A stretch of DNA of 64,000 nt. Source: Termitomyces sp. T153. Its lineage: Eukaryota > Basidiomycota > Agaricomycetes > Agaricales > Lyophyllaceae. The DNA lies in NCBI GenBank assembly GCA_018296165.2, contig JACKQL020000040.1, positions 124,001 to 188,000 of the forward strand, read 5' to 3'. A program made the position numbers and the translations under genes. Below are positions 47,853 through 59,146 of this stretch, in pieces. How positions within the stretch are numbered: the first letter of the stretch is position 1; every line of letters starts with the position of its first letter. The notes under the pieces are model-generated. The model did no database searches, was not told where the DNA came from, and saw nothing but the letters and a program-made list of their open reading frames with translations.

Positions 47853-48344
47853 TTGGAGAGAGGAGAGCTTGGGTGAATCCAGAGCTTGAAGGAAGGGTGG
47901 AGATTGGGTAAACCCAGAGCTTGAAGGAGGGGTAGAGCATGGGTAAACCCAGAACTTGAAGGAGGGGTAGAGCATGGGTAAACTCAGAGCTCAAAGGAGG
48001 GGTACAGCTTGGTAAACCAAGAGCTTGAAGGAGGGGTAGAGCTTAGGTAAACCCAGAGCTCAAGGGCAGGAAGACAATGCTCTGAAGAACTTGGAAAAAC
48101 ACTAAGTCCTTACTATTTGGCTGCATGGCTTCAGCCAAACATCATGCCAATACTGGATTACAAATGCTAAAGTTGAGGTCAAATATATGTCTTACTTTCT
48201 TGCTGTCTTGAGCTCTGGGTTCACCCAAGCTCTTCCCTTCCTTAGAGTTTTGGGTTTATCTAAGCTCTCCTATTTCCTTTGAGTTTTGGGTTCATCCAAG
48301 CTCTTCTCTTCTCTGAGTTTTGGATTCACCGAAGCTCTTCCCTT
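47853..48344. repeat. Foldback element C (repeat array, centre, inverted array)
   Basis: The left arm holds six units of about 32 bases (GAGCTTGGGTAAACCCAGAGCTTGAAGGAGGGGT type) to 48070. The centre has TTTGGCTG..CAGCCAAA (about 48117-48140), as in B. The right arm has four units in the opposite direction (GAGYTTTGGGTTCATCCAAGCTCTTC type) from 48208. Clearly the same family as B. Confidence 0.65.
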
Positions 48345-48978
48345 ACTCACAACTTGCTAGAATCTTCAGATACCTGAATAGTCATGCCAAAAATGTGTGA
48401 GCTTGGTATTGTATACCTCCTACAGTTGAATAATTGTGAACCAAATTGGATTGATGCTTTGCAACAGGCAATTCATGTCACTGACTATAGCAACTATGAC
48501 CTGATGACCATCTCCTGTCACCTTGCAGTTCTCATGCATGTGCTGACACTAAATTCTGCTAAATCTCTGGACTTATTCCCCTCCTATTCATGATTGCCTG
48601 CATCTGTGCCTGCATATTTTTCAGCTTGCTCTGTCAGGCAGCTGCAGTGCCATTTTTCAACTTGCATTTGAAAATACAAATTACTGGCCAACAATCCTTA
48701 TATTCCTTCAGTTTTGGCCAGTTCTTATCTTTAGCCATCTAATGTAACAAATCAGACTCTCTGTGTTAGTGTGGAATCTTTGCATATCTCATCACATATC
48801 TTATTAACCTCCTTCTTGTTCTGTTTCCTGTAACATTTTGTTAAGTCCAGTCTTTCTTGACATAGGACATGAGTAGCTGCTTATGTCAGAAATGATCAAA
48901 ATCAGTGGAGTTGTCTGGAGGCAAAGACCTACTGACAGCTGCTCAACAGACTTTCTAGACTAGCCAGTCTTAGTGAGC

Positions 48979-49224
48979 TCAACTGAATCCACCACTGTTA
49001 GGCCTCCCTGGTTCATCATGGGGTCTGGTAATTTTCTTGTTAGTTCTCCTTTGAGCATGGAGAGTTTCAGTCTCTTGCAAAGTTTCATTTTCAAATTCAT
49101 TGTCAGTGTCATGAACCTCTGTGACCTCTGCTGCATCTAAATTGTATGGCCCAAACTCCATGTGCACCATAGTGAGTGGGAACAGTGTTGGAGGTGGAAG
49201 TGCCATAAATTTGATGTGAGACAA
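48979..49224 (-). other. Short ORF of unknown meaning upstream of the WD40 relic
   Basis: An 81-codon minus-strand ORF with an acidic middle (EVHDTDNEFENETLQETETL) and a basic end. No domain recognised. It may be another relic exon. The DNA is CpG-depleted. Confidence 0.2.
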
Positions 49225-49469
49225 TGGCAGAGTATATGGTCTTTCAATTTAAAGTCTCATCACAGGTTGTTGAAATAATGTCACCCTTACATTATATATA
49301 TATGTCTTGATATATGCACTTTGTTGCTTACCATCCCCATCTGGACTTTGTTTAAAACAGGTCTTTGTCTTGTTACATAATCTTTGCCAAGTCCTTTATT
49401 GAATGACCTCTCTTTTGCCTGTTTGCTTGTATACCATTCCATTTCATCTTTGTGTCTGCTCTTTAGGTA

Positions 49470-51412
49470 TCCCTATTTTCTATGCATATAAGATTTCCTA
49501 CTCATATCTCCTCCAGAATCAGAACAATTCTTACAAATTCTTTGCTGACCTCAAGAGAAGCAAAGGCCCAATTAGTTCCATCATCTTTAGTCCTGACACT
49601 ATCATTATGTGTATTGGAAGTGAGTTGCCTATGCTGCCTTGATTGGCCCATTGCATAATGTCAGATTATAGGTGATGATGGCCACATTTGCATCTATTCA
49701 ACTAAGGATTTTGTTCTTACTCAAACTCTCTATGATCCTGCCTAGGGAAAGGTTACTACTTTGACATACATAGACATCCAGCTTGCAGCTGGTGACAAAG
49801 TTGAGTCTATCTGCATAGGAAACATATCAGGCTTTGTCTCCTTGATGCCTAAGTCCAAACAAAACACTATGAGTGTTTCCACTCCAACTTGAACTACTTG
49901 CTGACTCAGCTTCAAGTGGTTTGCCCAAAGGTCTTCAAAGTCTCTTACAACCTTTGAGTTTAATGATAGTGTTGCTATCCAAGTATTTGGCTATGTAAAT
50001 GAACAGCTTGCAATTGCTGGTCATGGCAGAACATTGAAGTTGTTTAGCATTGATGCAGGTGGTGAATCAAGCTCAATGTATAGTTGATCACTCATCTTGA
50101 CCATAAACAGTAGATTTGATTAAATTGTGGTTTGTCACAGGAGAATCTCAAGCAATGCCCATCAGCCTAGCATTCTTTGGGAGCAGCAATCAAAATATCC
50201 TGGTCCACAAGATTGAAAATGGTGAAATGTATGTTCACTTGCTTGAGATACAATGACTGTTGATGTTAGCTTCCAGGCTTTGTTGGGATGCACAAACCTC
50301 AGAAATTACATGGCAAAAACACTTGTCATGTGCTATGTATGCTCTTTGTGTCTATATTGGTGCTATATGCTGACTTCTGTTTAGTGGATCTGCAGCCCTT
50401 TCTCCTTGTGAGTGAGGATTTCCTTCTGGTACATAATTTGACAGAGCATTACATGCAAGTCCATCATTTCCTGGGCTCTCTGCCTGAGGTGATCCTTTCT
50501 GCCAACTTCCAGAGGCAGATCACCACGCAAAATGCCTGGACCAAAGATGGTCGAGTTGCTGTGTGTGGAAGTGATCATGATATTGTTTATATATTGGATA
50601 TGACAACATAAGAAGTAGTTCAAAAGCTGCTGATGAGTGGTAAGCTCAAATGTTTTAGCAAGTTCATTAATTGTATTCATCAAGGTGTATAGGACCAATA
50701 CAGACAGTTGCTGCTGCTTGGCTTTTGAATGGCAAGCATGTTATCATTGGCAGGTCAACATCTGGTAGTTTCAATGCCTCAGTGTGGATCAAGCAGGTGA
50801 GCATAAAGCCAGAATATTGCTGCAACCTGTTTTCACTATCTTGATAGTCCCCCAAAACTGTGAATGAACCTATTCCTGTACCTTCAGCATCACTTATGGA
50901 TAAGTGGTCACAAACTGCTGAGTGGGGTGCCCTTGTATTCTTGTGCTTAGCATTTGCCATTATATATTTCTTTCCCACTTTTTCCTTTTGTTTTTTTGAT
51001 GTAAGTTCTTCACCTTTTCTTCATGTTCATTATCTGACATGCTGCCCCTCAGCCTGTTTCTTTTGTAATGGCTAGGTACCTTGCTCTGCCCATCCAAAAT
51101 ATTGCCGCTATTTTGGTTACCCCTGTGTCCTCACCTGTTGTTTTCATACACACTGTCTATCAAAAGGCTGAGCCAGTATCCATTGAAATCCTCTTGATTA
51201 TCAGTAGTAGTACCACACCAGTTGCAACAATATATGTTATGTGCACAGTCACGGCTGCCCCTGAGTTTGTAACTCAGACTATACCTAGTTCACCCACACA
51301 CAAAACTACTATGTCTACCAATAATCTTGTAACACTTGTGCATAAATCAGTTGAGGAACCCTCCCCCTGCAGCACCATCAGGACTGGAGTTTCTGATACA
51401 ACTGTGGTCTAG
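49470..51412 (+). pseudogene. WD40-repeat protein relic with a C-terminal membrane segment
   Basis: Successive pieces, separated by GT..AG-like introns, read as beta-propeller blades: GPISSIIFSPDTIIMCIG, then DDGHICIYSTKDFVLTQTLYDP, then LAIAGHGRTLKLFSIDAG, then VAVCGSDHDIVYILDM, then GRSTSGSFNASVWIKQ. Near 50920-51000 a hydrophobic helix follows (LVFLCLAFAIIYFFPTF). The layout fits WD40 proteins commonly found near transposons in Agaricomycetes. Several stops (near 49743, 49890 and 49902) break the frame. Plus strand, unlike the relics before it. Confidence 0.5.
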
Positions 51413-51834
51413 GAAGTTTATACAGACTAATCTATGGCCTGTTGTACTGGCTATACTATATGCTATTATTGTATATGGTTTTGCCCTCCCCCCAATCTCA
51501 ATCTGAAGCTGCTGTAATTCCAATAGTTGAGATTGAATTATTTATCAAATTCACTGTTCTCCTGATCCTCGATCAAATTCTGATCTCTTCATCAAGAATA
51601 ATGATGACCATATGCCTTGTACATAAGCCTGCACTATACTAAATGTTCAGTTGTCTTCAGCTCACCGACTGGATGATGATTGAATTCAAGGTAGCATGCA
51701 TCACAGTAATTATTGAGGATGCTAGAGGAATGTTGACAATGTGGTGTGACCAGGTGACAATTTCTCAAAATTAGCTAGATCTGCATCTTGCTTGATAAGC
51801 ATAATCATATTTTCCTTACCCTTGTTCTTTCATC

Positions 51835-52357
51835 TTGAGCTTTGTCTGCCACTCTCCCTCCCTTGAAAATTGCTTCTGCTTAATTATGAACAATGTAGAC
51901 AAGGATAAAAAGCTTGTCCTCTGTAAGTGTACCTTTGCACAGTGCAAGGATGAGATGATCTCAGACACACAGCAAGGGCATTTTGTCAACCTTTGTACTT
52001 GGAAAAAGCAGAATCAGAAAGATCAGACTGAACAAATTTGGTCTATGATATCTGCTGCTCAGACAGCAGCTCAGGCAACACATGATGCTGAATTGTTGAA
52101 AGCAGTAGATGATCTTCCAATTGGCAACCTAACTTTGCATCCCTTGGCAGCACAATTATCAATCCCTTCTACAGTAGAATCATGCTTCACCAGAATTAAA
52201 AAGCTTGTTCATGTTCTTCGTAAAATCAATAATGCTCTGACAACTCTGCAGTCTGATATATTAGCCATTGGGAATGCTCCTACTGATGCCAGCAATATTA
52301 CCTTGTCAGATAAGACCAGGGAGCTTGGCAAAATCAAACAAGCTTTGGCAGAGCAAT
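51835..52357 (+). pseudogene. Tnp2-type transposase, N-terminal part (interrupted)
   Basis: An open frame containing LCKCTFAQCKDE, the Cys-rich N-terminal motif usual for basidiomycete Tnp2 proteins, followed by helical sequence ending GKIKQALAEQL exactly where the LTR begins. The ORF runs 25 codons into the LTR and then stops. Confidence 0.6.
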
Positions 52358-53494
52358 TGTCAGGTTCCACTGACCACGGGGGCTCAGCTACACTGGGCAA
52401 GTCCTTACTAGGCAGACGTGATTCCCTGCACTAACAACCAAGCACTCGGAGGTATTCCAAACATGGGGGACTTGTGAGAATAGCCAGGGGAAATTGATCC
52501 AAGCAAGTCCAGAGAGGTCTGGAGGAGTAGAGGACAAGTTGCAGGGAAGGGGGACGGGCTTGGCAGGGTTCAGGCATAAGTCTGTGTATGAGTATTGCAG
52601 GTGCGGAGGAGGCGGAGGCTACGCAGATGACAGGAGCGGAGCCGGAGTTCTGATGGGGGTTCAACAGGGATTGATGGGGTTCGGAGCTGAGTGTATAGCA
52701 GGGTCTGGGGGTGGTAACAAGCGTCAGAGGTTTGTAATTGTAATTGCGGAGTTTGTGAGTATGTTATGGTTGAGAGAACTTGAACACAATAGACAGAATC
52801 AAATAGAGCGATACAGAGTCGAATGAAATGAGATAAAGATGAGATAAAAACAAGAATAGATTCAGGCAGAGACACAGAATGATAACAAAAGGATAACGGA
52901 ATAGAAATGAGATAAGACCAAAAGACTGAGAGTAAGGAAAATGAGACACGAGACACAAAACATGAGAAGAAACAATCAGAAACACATCAGAAAGGTAGGT
53001 AGATAGATAATCTCAAGACTAGAGTATGAGGAGCTACTCTACATCTTATATACTGACTACTGAAGAACTCCGGGGACATCGGCTGTGGTGGCGGGGCTTG
53101 GTGGAGCTCGACAGAGTCAATGGGTGTCAGTTACAATCAGAGGGCAGGCCATGTTGATATGTTGATGGGATCAATTGTGATGCAGTCCGTTCTGAGGCTG
53201 TTATGATACTCCAGGGTAAGTCGGGGAAGCCAGGGTGTCGAGTTGATGACATGTAATGGGGTCAGGCATGGCGGGGGAGTGGTCCCAGAGGCTCAGGAAG
53301 TCCAGGGGAAGCGCCAGCGGCTGCGGAGAAGACGTCAGAGTTGGCCAGGAGGCTGTCGGAGTTAACCAAGAATGTGTCGGAGTTAGCCGGAGTTGGTGCG
53401 GAGTGCTGGGGAGTTTGACGAAGTGTCGGGGGGGTTCCGGGAGAGCAGGAGTTTGTTGGGTGGTGTATGGGGCTTCAGAGAACAGGTCGTGACA
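52358..53494 (+). repeat. Left LTR (1137 bases)
   Basis: Begins TGTCAGGTTCC and ends GGTCGTGACA. Contains several GGAGTTGGCC/GGAGTTAGCC phrases near the 3' end. Differences from the right LTR are mostly C/T and G/A, many at CG versus TG or CA positions. Confidence 0.9.
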
Positions 53495-53942
53495 TCACCC
53501 TCCCTTCAGCGTCGAGACCATCGAGACGCGGGGAGGCAGGTTAGGGATTGGCAGGGCATGGGAGTCGAAGCCCAGTAATATTGATCAATCCACAGCAAGT
53601 GACGGCAGCGTGGGAGGCAAAGTTGAAGCATGGCCGCCACTGCATCAGGGGGTTCTTCCTAATCAATTAAAAGGCCTTGGACGTACCCCGGGGCTCCTCA
53701 AATTCTTTGTCATGTCCCCTCCCAGTTATTCAGCCACTTCCCCCACCTCATTGATTTCAGACACAGATGTGGTGATTGTGTACGACAGCGAGGGGGAGGA
53801 GTTCAAGCGTTGGCGCCGAGCTGGTACAATGTACCGGAGTTGTGAGCAGCGTTGACCTGTTTCTTTGGGGTGGCTGACGGAGTTTTACAGAGTTGTCCAT
53901 GGTGGTGGTGGGTTCTCTGGGGGCCCCTAGGCAGGCCAAATT

Positions 53943-55159
53943 TTGTCCCACAGTGCTCTGATTGGTGGCAGGGGATGCGGAAGGGGTCCCTCCACTGCAA
54001 CAAATCCCTTAGGCGGAGGTGATGGTGGAGGAGTTTGCAAGGGTGTTGGCATGGGCTCAGGGCCCCCTGATGCTGGAATAGTGCCAAAACGAGGCCCCAG
54101 TGAGTCTTTGAGTTCCCCTTTGTCGCATGCGCTGATCCGTTGTTCTCAGTGTGTTCTCTGTGTGCAGCGGGGCAAGGCCTGCATCTTTAATGCACCCTCT
54201 GTGGGCTCGTGGCATGACACTTCCGTTTGCTTTCCGTATCGCACAAACCACGAGAAGTGCTCGATCTCATTGGAGTAGCAAGCGGCGTGCATTGCTGCGG
54301 AGCAGGGGTGGGATGAGGACTGGGTGCAGAGTCAGCTGGGCAAGGCATGGAGGACCCGGACATCAGGGGAGGCGAGCTTGGGGCGGTCTGCGGAGCAGGT
54401 GGGGCCTCCACAGGGTGGGCAGAGAGAGGGGGCATCCTCGGCAGCAGACCATGAGAAGCGAAGAGCTTCCCTGCTGTCAGGGGTGGGGCCCAGCAAGAGG
54501 CCGCGGGGATACAAGCTGATGGCAGGTTTTCCAGGGTTTCATGTTCACTCTCCTACCCCAGACATGGCCTTGGGATGGGCATCAAGTTCTCCAGAGCCCC
54601 CGCCTTCAATCACGGAGGTCTTCCTTTGCAAGCAGGTGGAGGTGCTAACGGCAGCGTTGACAGCACGGGAGGGGGAGCTTCAGCAGGCGAGGGAGGATCG
54701 AGATGCGGCACGGGCGGAGAAGGAGGCGTTAGAGTGGGCATGGAACACCTCGGTGCAGGAGGCACCAGAGCAAGTGCCAGGGGTATGGGGCTTGCGGGAG
54801 CATTCGACGAAGCAGGAGGGGCGGCCCACAGAGGAGGCAGAGGAGCGGGAAATGGCGCCAGAGGCTAGTCTGCTATGGGTGGAGTTGGAGGTAGCAAGGC
54901 AGAGGGAGGATTGGCTGGCCAACAAGGCCGCTTCAGGGCATGTGGGGATCCTTTGTAAGTGTTTCTCCCACTTCTCTGCCTGTTACTGAATGGATCGTGT
55001 TTGGGGCCAGGTTGGATGCGGGAGCACTGGGTTCTCTTGGATGGTGCCTCTGCGGTGTTTGCGTCAATTCAAGACAGGTTGGCGCAGATGCCTGTGGGTC
55101 AGCCTCTGGAGTTGCAGCAGGGGATGGCGAGAGTGGGGAGGTTGCTGGCGGGGCATTGA
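53943..55159 (+). pseudogene. Gag-like ORF of the LTR element, one internal stop and a frame change
   Basis: One frame is open from 53943 to 54989 except for a TAG at 54276. It contains a Cys-rich cluster (C-x2-C-x2-C-x5-C, then two further Cys and HEKCS) like those of agaric gag/zinc-cluster proteins. A basic region and a long Glu/Arg coiled coil (LTAREGELQQAREDRDAARA) follow. A second frame continues (LDGASAVFASIQDRLAQM) to 55159, probably after an intron. The function is likely capsid-like packaging. No polymerase follows. The next 2.8 kb, up to the right LTR, is G-rich and without a plausible gene. Confidence 0.5.
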
Positions 55160-58009
55160 CGGCATAATGCAGTGGCCCCAGGGTCATGGTGGGAAGTGGC
55201 GGCGGATGCGGGAGAGGCTTTGCCTGGGCTAGTGGAGGTCTTGGCGGTGGTGCAGGCCCAGATGGAGATTGATTTGGGGGTAGGGATGGTGGGGGTTCTG
55301 GGGGAGGAGTGAGGGGGCAGCCAGGTCCCGCTTCTTGTTGTCTTTGAGTTTGCCACCCCGTTCCGCCTTGTATCATATATTTCTTGTACTTTTCAATACT
55401 TCCTTGTTGTTCCTGGGTGTGCAAAGTGAGACTTTAATTTGTGCAAGGATGAGGTAAGCAAAACATGCAGGGGTGCTGGTGGGAGTTGAATCCCTAGTGG
55501 ATCCAGAGGCGGGGGTTAGGCCCACTAGTGCCATCTGTGTTGGCTAGCCCCAGGGTTGTTGGGGTGAGCTCCAGAGTATCATATGTGGTGAAGGGTACTC
55601 GGGATTGGGTTTTGCTGTGCTCCAAGGTGTTGACCTGGGTCAAAGTCATGCTACGGAGTATTGCATCTGTGGGCAGGCATGTTCAGGTGGTGCCTTGGTG
55701 TGCTCCGGAGTGTCAATGACCAAGGGGGTGGGGTGCGGGGTGATCAGTCCTGACCAGTTTCTTTGAGTCTGGAGTCGAATTTTGAAGGTTCCGGGTCATG
55801 TAATTCTGACACTCCCTAGAGTTTAGGGGTCTGTTGGGGTTGTATTGGTGGATGTTTCTTTTGGGCAGGGGCAGCGTGGGGGTTGGTTGGAGAATGGCTC
55901 GCCTCAGCGGAGATGCTTTGGGGCTCGTTCCATGGGTTGTTCCTTCTGGGAATTGGTGGTTCCTTCATCGGGAAAGAAGTGGGTGGTTCCTGAGTCAACA
56001 CAAGGATCACTCGGTAGGGGTTTGTTGGTTGTGTTGGCTTTTGGGGGAGGTGCGGGTGGAGGGAGGGGTCTGAGGTGCATTTTGTTGGTCCACAGTTCCA
56101 AGCGCAAGTACCAGGGGTCCGGGGTCAATGTGGGGGTTGGAGTTGGGTCTTAACTTGTTGGTGGGGTTGCGTCATGAATCGGAGGGGAAGCTCCAGAGTG
56201 GGGGAGTTTTTGCGGAGCAGCAGAGTTGTCGTGTAGGAGTGGCGGTGGCTCCTGGAGCTGAGCTTGGATGGGGGAAGATGGTTGTTCACGATTGTTGGGT
56301 GGCGGTGGGGAAGTCGGTCGTGGGGAGGCATTGGAGTGGGACTCCCCAGGAGTCACGGTGGGGTTGAGGCAACTCTTCATTTGTGTTCCAGAGCAGCCCA
56401 GAGATTGTTGCAAATGTGGGGGTGGCAGTGGAGAGAGGCACCGCTCGCTTCTTGGGAAAGGCATCAGCAACTTTTAGGGTACTCCGGGAGATTACTTTGC
56501 ATGGGGTTTGTTTCAGGTTACTCCATTGATGCAGTCCCTGCTCAATAGACATCTTCCGGCATAGGGGCAGAGTTGTATGGGGTGTGGGGCTGGCGTCGTA
56601 GGTCCCCTTAGTTGGATATTGGAGTTGGAGTGGGGGCCCCAGAGTCGTGTTGCTAGAATCTGGAGTGGGTCAGAGGGGTGGATCGGAGCAGCTTCGAGTC
56701 AGCGCAGGATTATTTGGGTTGTTGGTCCTGGCAGGAGAGTGGTTGATTGGCCGTCTCTGGGATGATGGTGGGGCTTCTCCCTCCCTTATGTGAATAGGTC
56801 AGCAATTTTAGAGTACTTTGGGGACTACTTTATGTAGGGCCATTTTTTCTATAGTTAGTTTGGGGTAACTCCTGTGCTGGGGTTTACTTTGTGGGAGGTG
56901 GCAGAGTCTGGGGGCGGAGTTTACATCTGGGGGTAGTGTGCAGAGAGGGTTGGCATCAAGGGTCTTTAACATTGGAGGTTCCAGATCGTACAGGAGAAGG
57001 TGGTCGAGGTAGTAGGCAGGTGCTGAAGTAGTGGGTGGGGGTCCGGAGTTGTTCTTCATTGAGGTCGGGGTGCCATGGTTCTCCTCGTGAACTCTGGGCT
57101 GTGCTTCAAGCAGTGGGGTGGGGGTGTGTAGCCGTTCCTAGAAGCTCAGGGATTCCTTGGTCTTGTTCCCAGGGTTGTTAGGGTCAGATTGAAGGTGTCA
57201 GGGCCCCTCCATTTGTTGGCAGAGGTGATGGCTGAGTCAACTGGGGGTTCCTAACTGATTCCAAAAGTGGGTTCTGTAATTGGGGGTTAGCATCGGTCTT
57301 GGAATTTTGTGTCATTGTGGATGGGGTTGCTGGGTTGGGTTTGATTCTAGTCGGTGGCAGGGCTAGTTTTGGAGGGTGGACCTTCTCAGGGATGGGTGTG
57401 AAAGTCGGATGATCTGGTGGCAGGGTTCTGCTATTGGAGTTGTGGACAGACTCGATATTGTCAGGAACCCACTGGGTCTGTTCCTGATAGTGCATGGGGC
57501 TGCTGTGGGTTGGAGGGTCCAACGGCGGGGTTCAGGGAAGCGCATTCTCGGAGGTCTCATTGTTGTTTTGGGGGAGGTTGGCGATTGGTCTTTCATGTGG
57601 TGAGCAGCTTTCCCCAGTGGGGCCTTTGCTACTGTTGTTGGAGGGGTGAGGGTGCGGTGTCGGAGAAGTTGTTGATCACTGGGTTGAATTGTCACTGGGG
57701 TTTTGGGTGAAGCTTGGGTGATATCGGGGTCGGCCTCTGTGATGGGCGGAGCTAGTGGAGATGGTGGGGGGGGTGTGGGAGCTATAAGAGGGTGTCCATG
57801 GATAGAGCCATTGTATGGATGTAACCGGGGCAGAAGGGACATTTTGTGTCAGATCCACGACTCAATGTGCCTTGGCAAATTGGGCGGGGCAATATGAATC
57901 ATAGTGGTTTCCAGGCATGGGCCAGTCGTAGACATCGGGGTGTTTGTCAGATGTGTGTGTGGGGTTAGTGCGGACATCATGAGTGGGGTAAAGGAGAGTC
58001 TTGAGATTA

Positions 58010-59146
58010 TGTCAGGTTCTGCTGACCATGGGGGCTCAGCTACACTGGGCAAGTCCTTACTAGGCAGACATGATTCCCTGCGCTGACAACCAAGCACTCG
58101 GAGGTATTCCAAGCACTGGGAACTTGTGAGGATAGCCAGGGGAGATTGATCTGAGCAAGTCCGGGGAGGTCCAGAGGAGTAGAGGACAGGTTGCGGGGGA
58201 GGGGGACAGACTTGGCGGGGTTCAGGCATAAGTCTGTGTATGAGTATTGCAGGTGCGGAGGAGGCAGAGGCTATGCAGATGACAGGAGCGGAGCCGGAGT
58301 TCTGATGGGGGTTCAACAGGGATTGATGGGGTTCGGAGCTGAGTGTATAGCAGGGTCTGGGGGTGGTAACAAGCATCAGAGGTTTGTAATTGTAATTGTG
58401 GAGTTTGTGAGTACGTTATGGTTGAGAGGACTTGAACACAATAGATAGAATCAAATGGAGCAATACGGAGTCAAACGAAACAAGACAAAGACGAGATAAG
58501 AACAAGAATAGATTCAGGCAGAGACACAAAATGATAATGAAAGGATAACGGAACAGAAACAAGATAAGACTGGGAGACTGAGAGTAAGGAAAACGAGACA
58601 CGAGATACAAAACACGAGAAGAAACAATCAGAAACACATCAGAAAGGTAGGTAGATAGATAATCTCAAGACTAGAGTATGAGGAGCTACTCTACGTCTTA
58701 TATACTGACTACTGAAGAACTCCGGGGACGTTGGCTGTGGTGGCGGGGCTTGGCGGAGCTCAACAGAGTCAACGGGTGTCAGTTACAATCAGAGGGCGGG
58801 CCACGTTGATATGTTGATGGGATCAATTGTGATGCAGTCCATTCTGAGGCTGTCATAATACTCCAGGGTAAGTCAGGAAAGCCAGGGTGTTAAGTTGATG
58901 ACATGTAATGGGGTCAGGCACAGCGGGGGAGTGGTCCCAGGGACTCAGGAAGTCTAGGGGAAGTGCTGGCGGCTGCGGGAAAGATGTCGGAGTTGGCCAG
59001 GGGGCCGTCAGAGTTAGCCAAGAAGGTGCTGGAGTTAGCCGGAGTAGGCGCAGAGTGCTGGGGAAGTTTGATGAAGCGTCGGGGGGTTCTAGGGGAGTAG
59101 GGGTTTGTTGGGCGGTGTACGGGGCTTCAGGGAACGGGTCATGACA
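58010..59146 (+). repeat. Right LTR (1137 bases)
   Basis: Same length and order as the left LTR with no net indels. Begins TGTCAGGTTCT and ends GGTCATGACA. Host transposase sequence resumes immediately after it. Confidence 0.9.

Larger units (their letters stand above)
34900..52357. other. CpG-depleted repeat block 2
   Basis: From about 34.9 kb CG nearly disappears (scattered single occurrences, such as near 38950 and 39850). The block holds Tc1 copy 2, several gene relics and three foldback repeats described separately. Gaps between them (35100-36400, 37830-39100, 39730-42100, 42600-43010, 43380-44220, 45700-46780 and 48345-49470) contain only short broken ORFs that I cannot name. Confidence 0.7.
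52358..59146 (+). mobile_element. Non-autonomous LTR retrotransposon, 6.8 kb
   Basis: Two direct repeats of exactly 1137 bases each (52358-53494 and 58010-59146) begin TGTCAGG and end TGACA. A purine-rich tract lies just before the right repeat (about 57979-57999). The internal 4.5 kb has a gag-like ORF but no reverse transcriptase, integrase or protease motif in any frame that I examined, so it must borrow enzymes. No 5-base target duplication is visible (flanks GCAAT and TTAGC). CG dinucleotides remain common, unlike in the surrounding DNA. It interrupts the Tnp2 transposase. Confidence 0.85.

Noticed and set aside
55450..58009. Many long minus-strand Pro/Thr/Ser-rich ORFs in the LTR element
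   Set aside because: The plus strand is extremely G-rich, so the complement is C-rich and poor in stops. No domain or shared frame was found.
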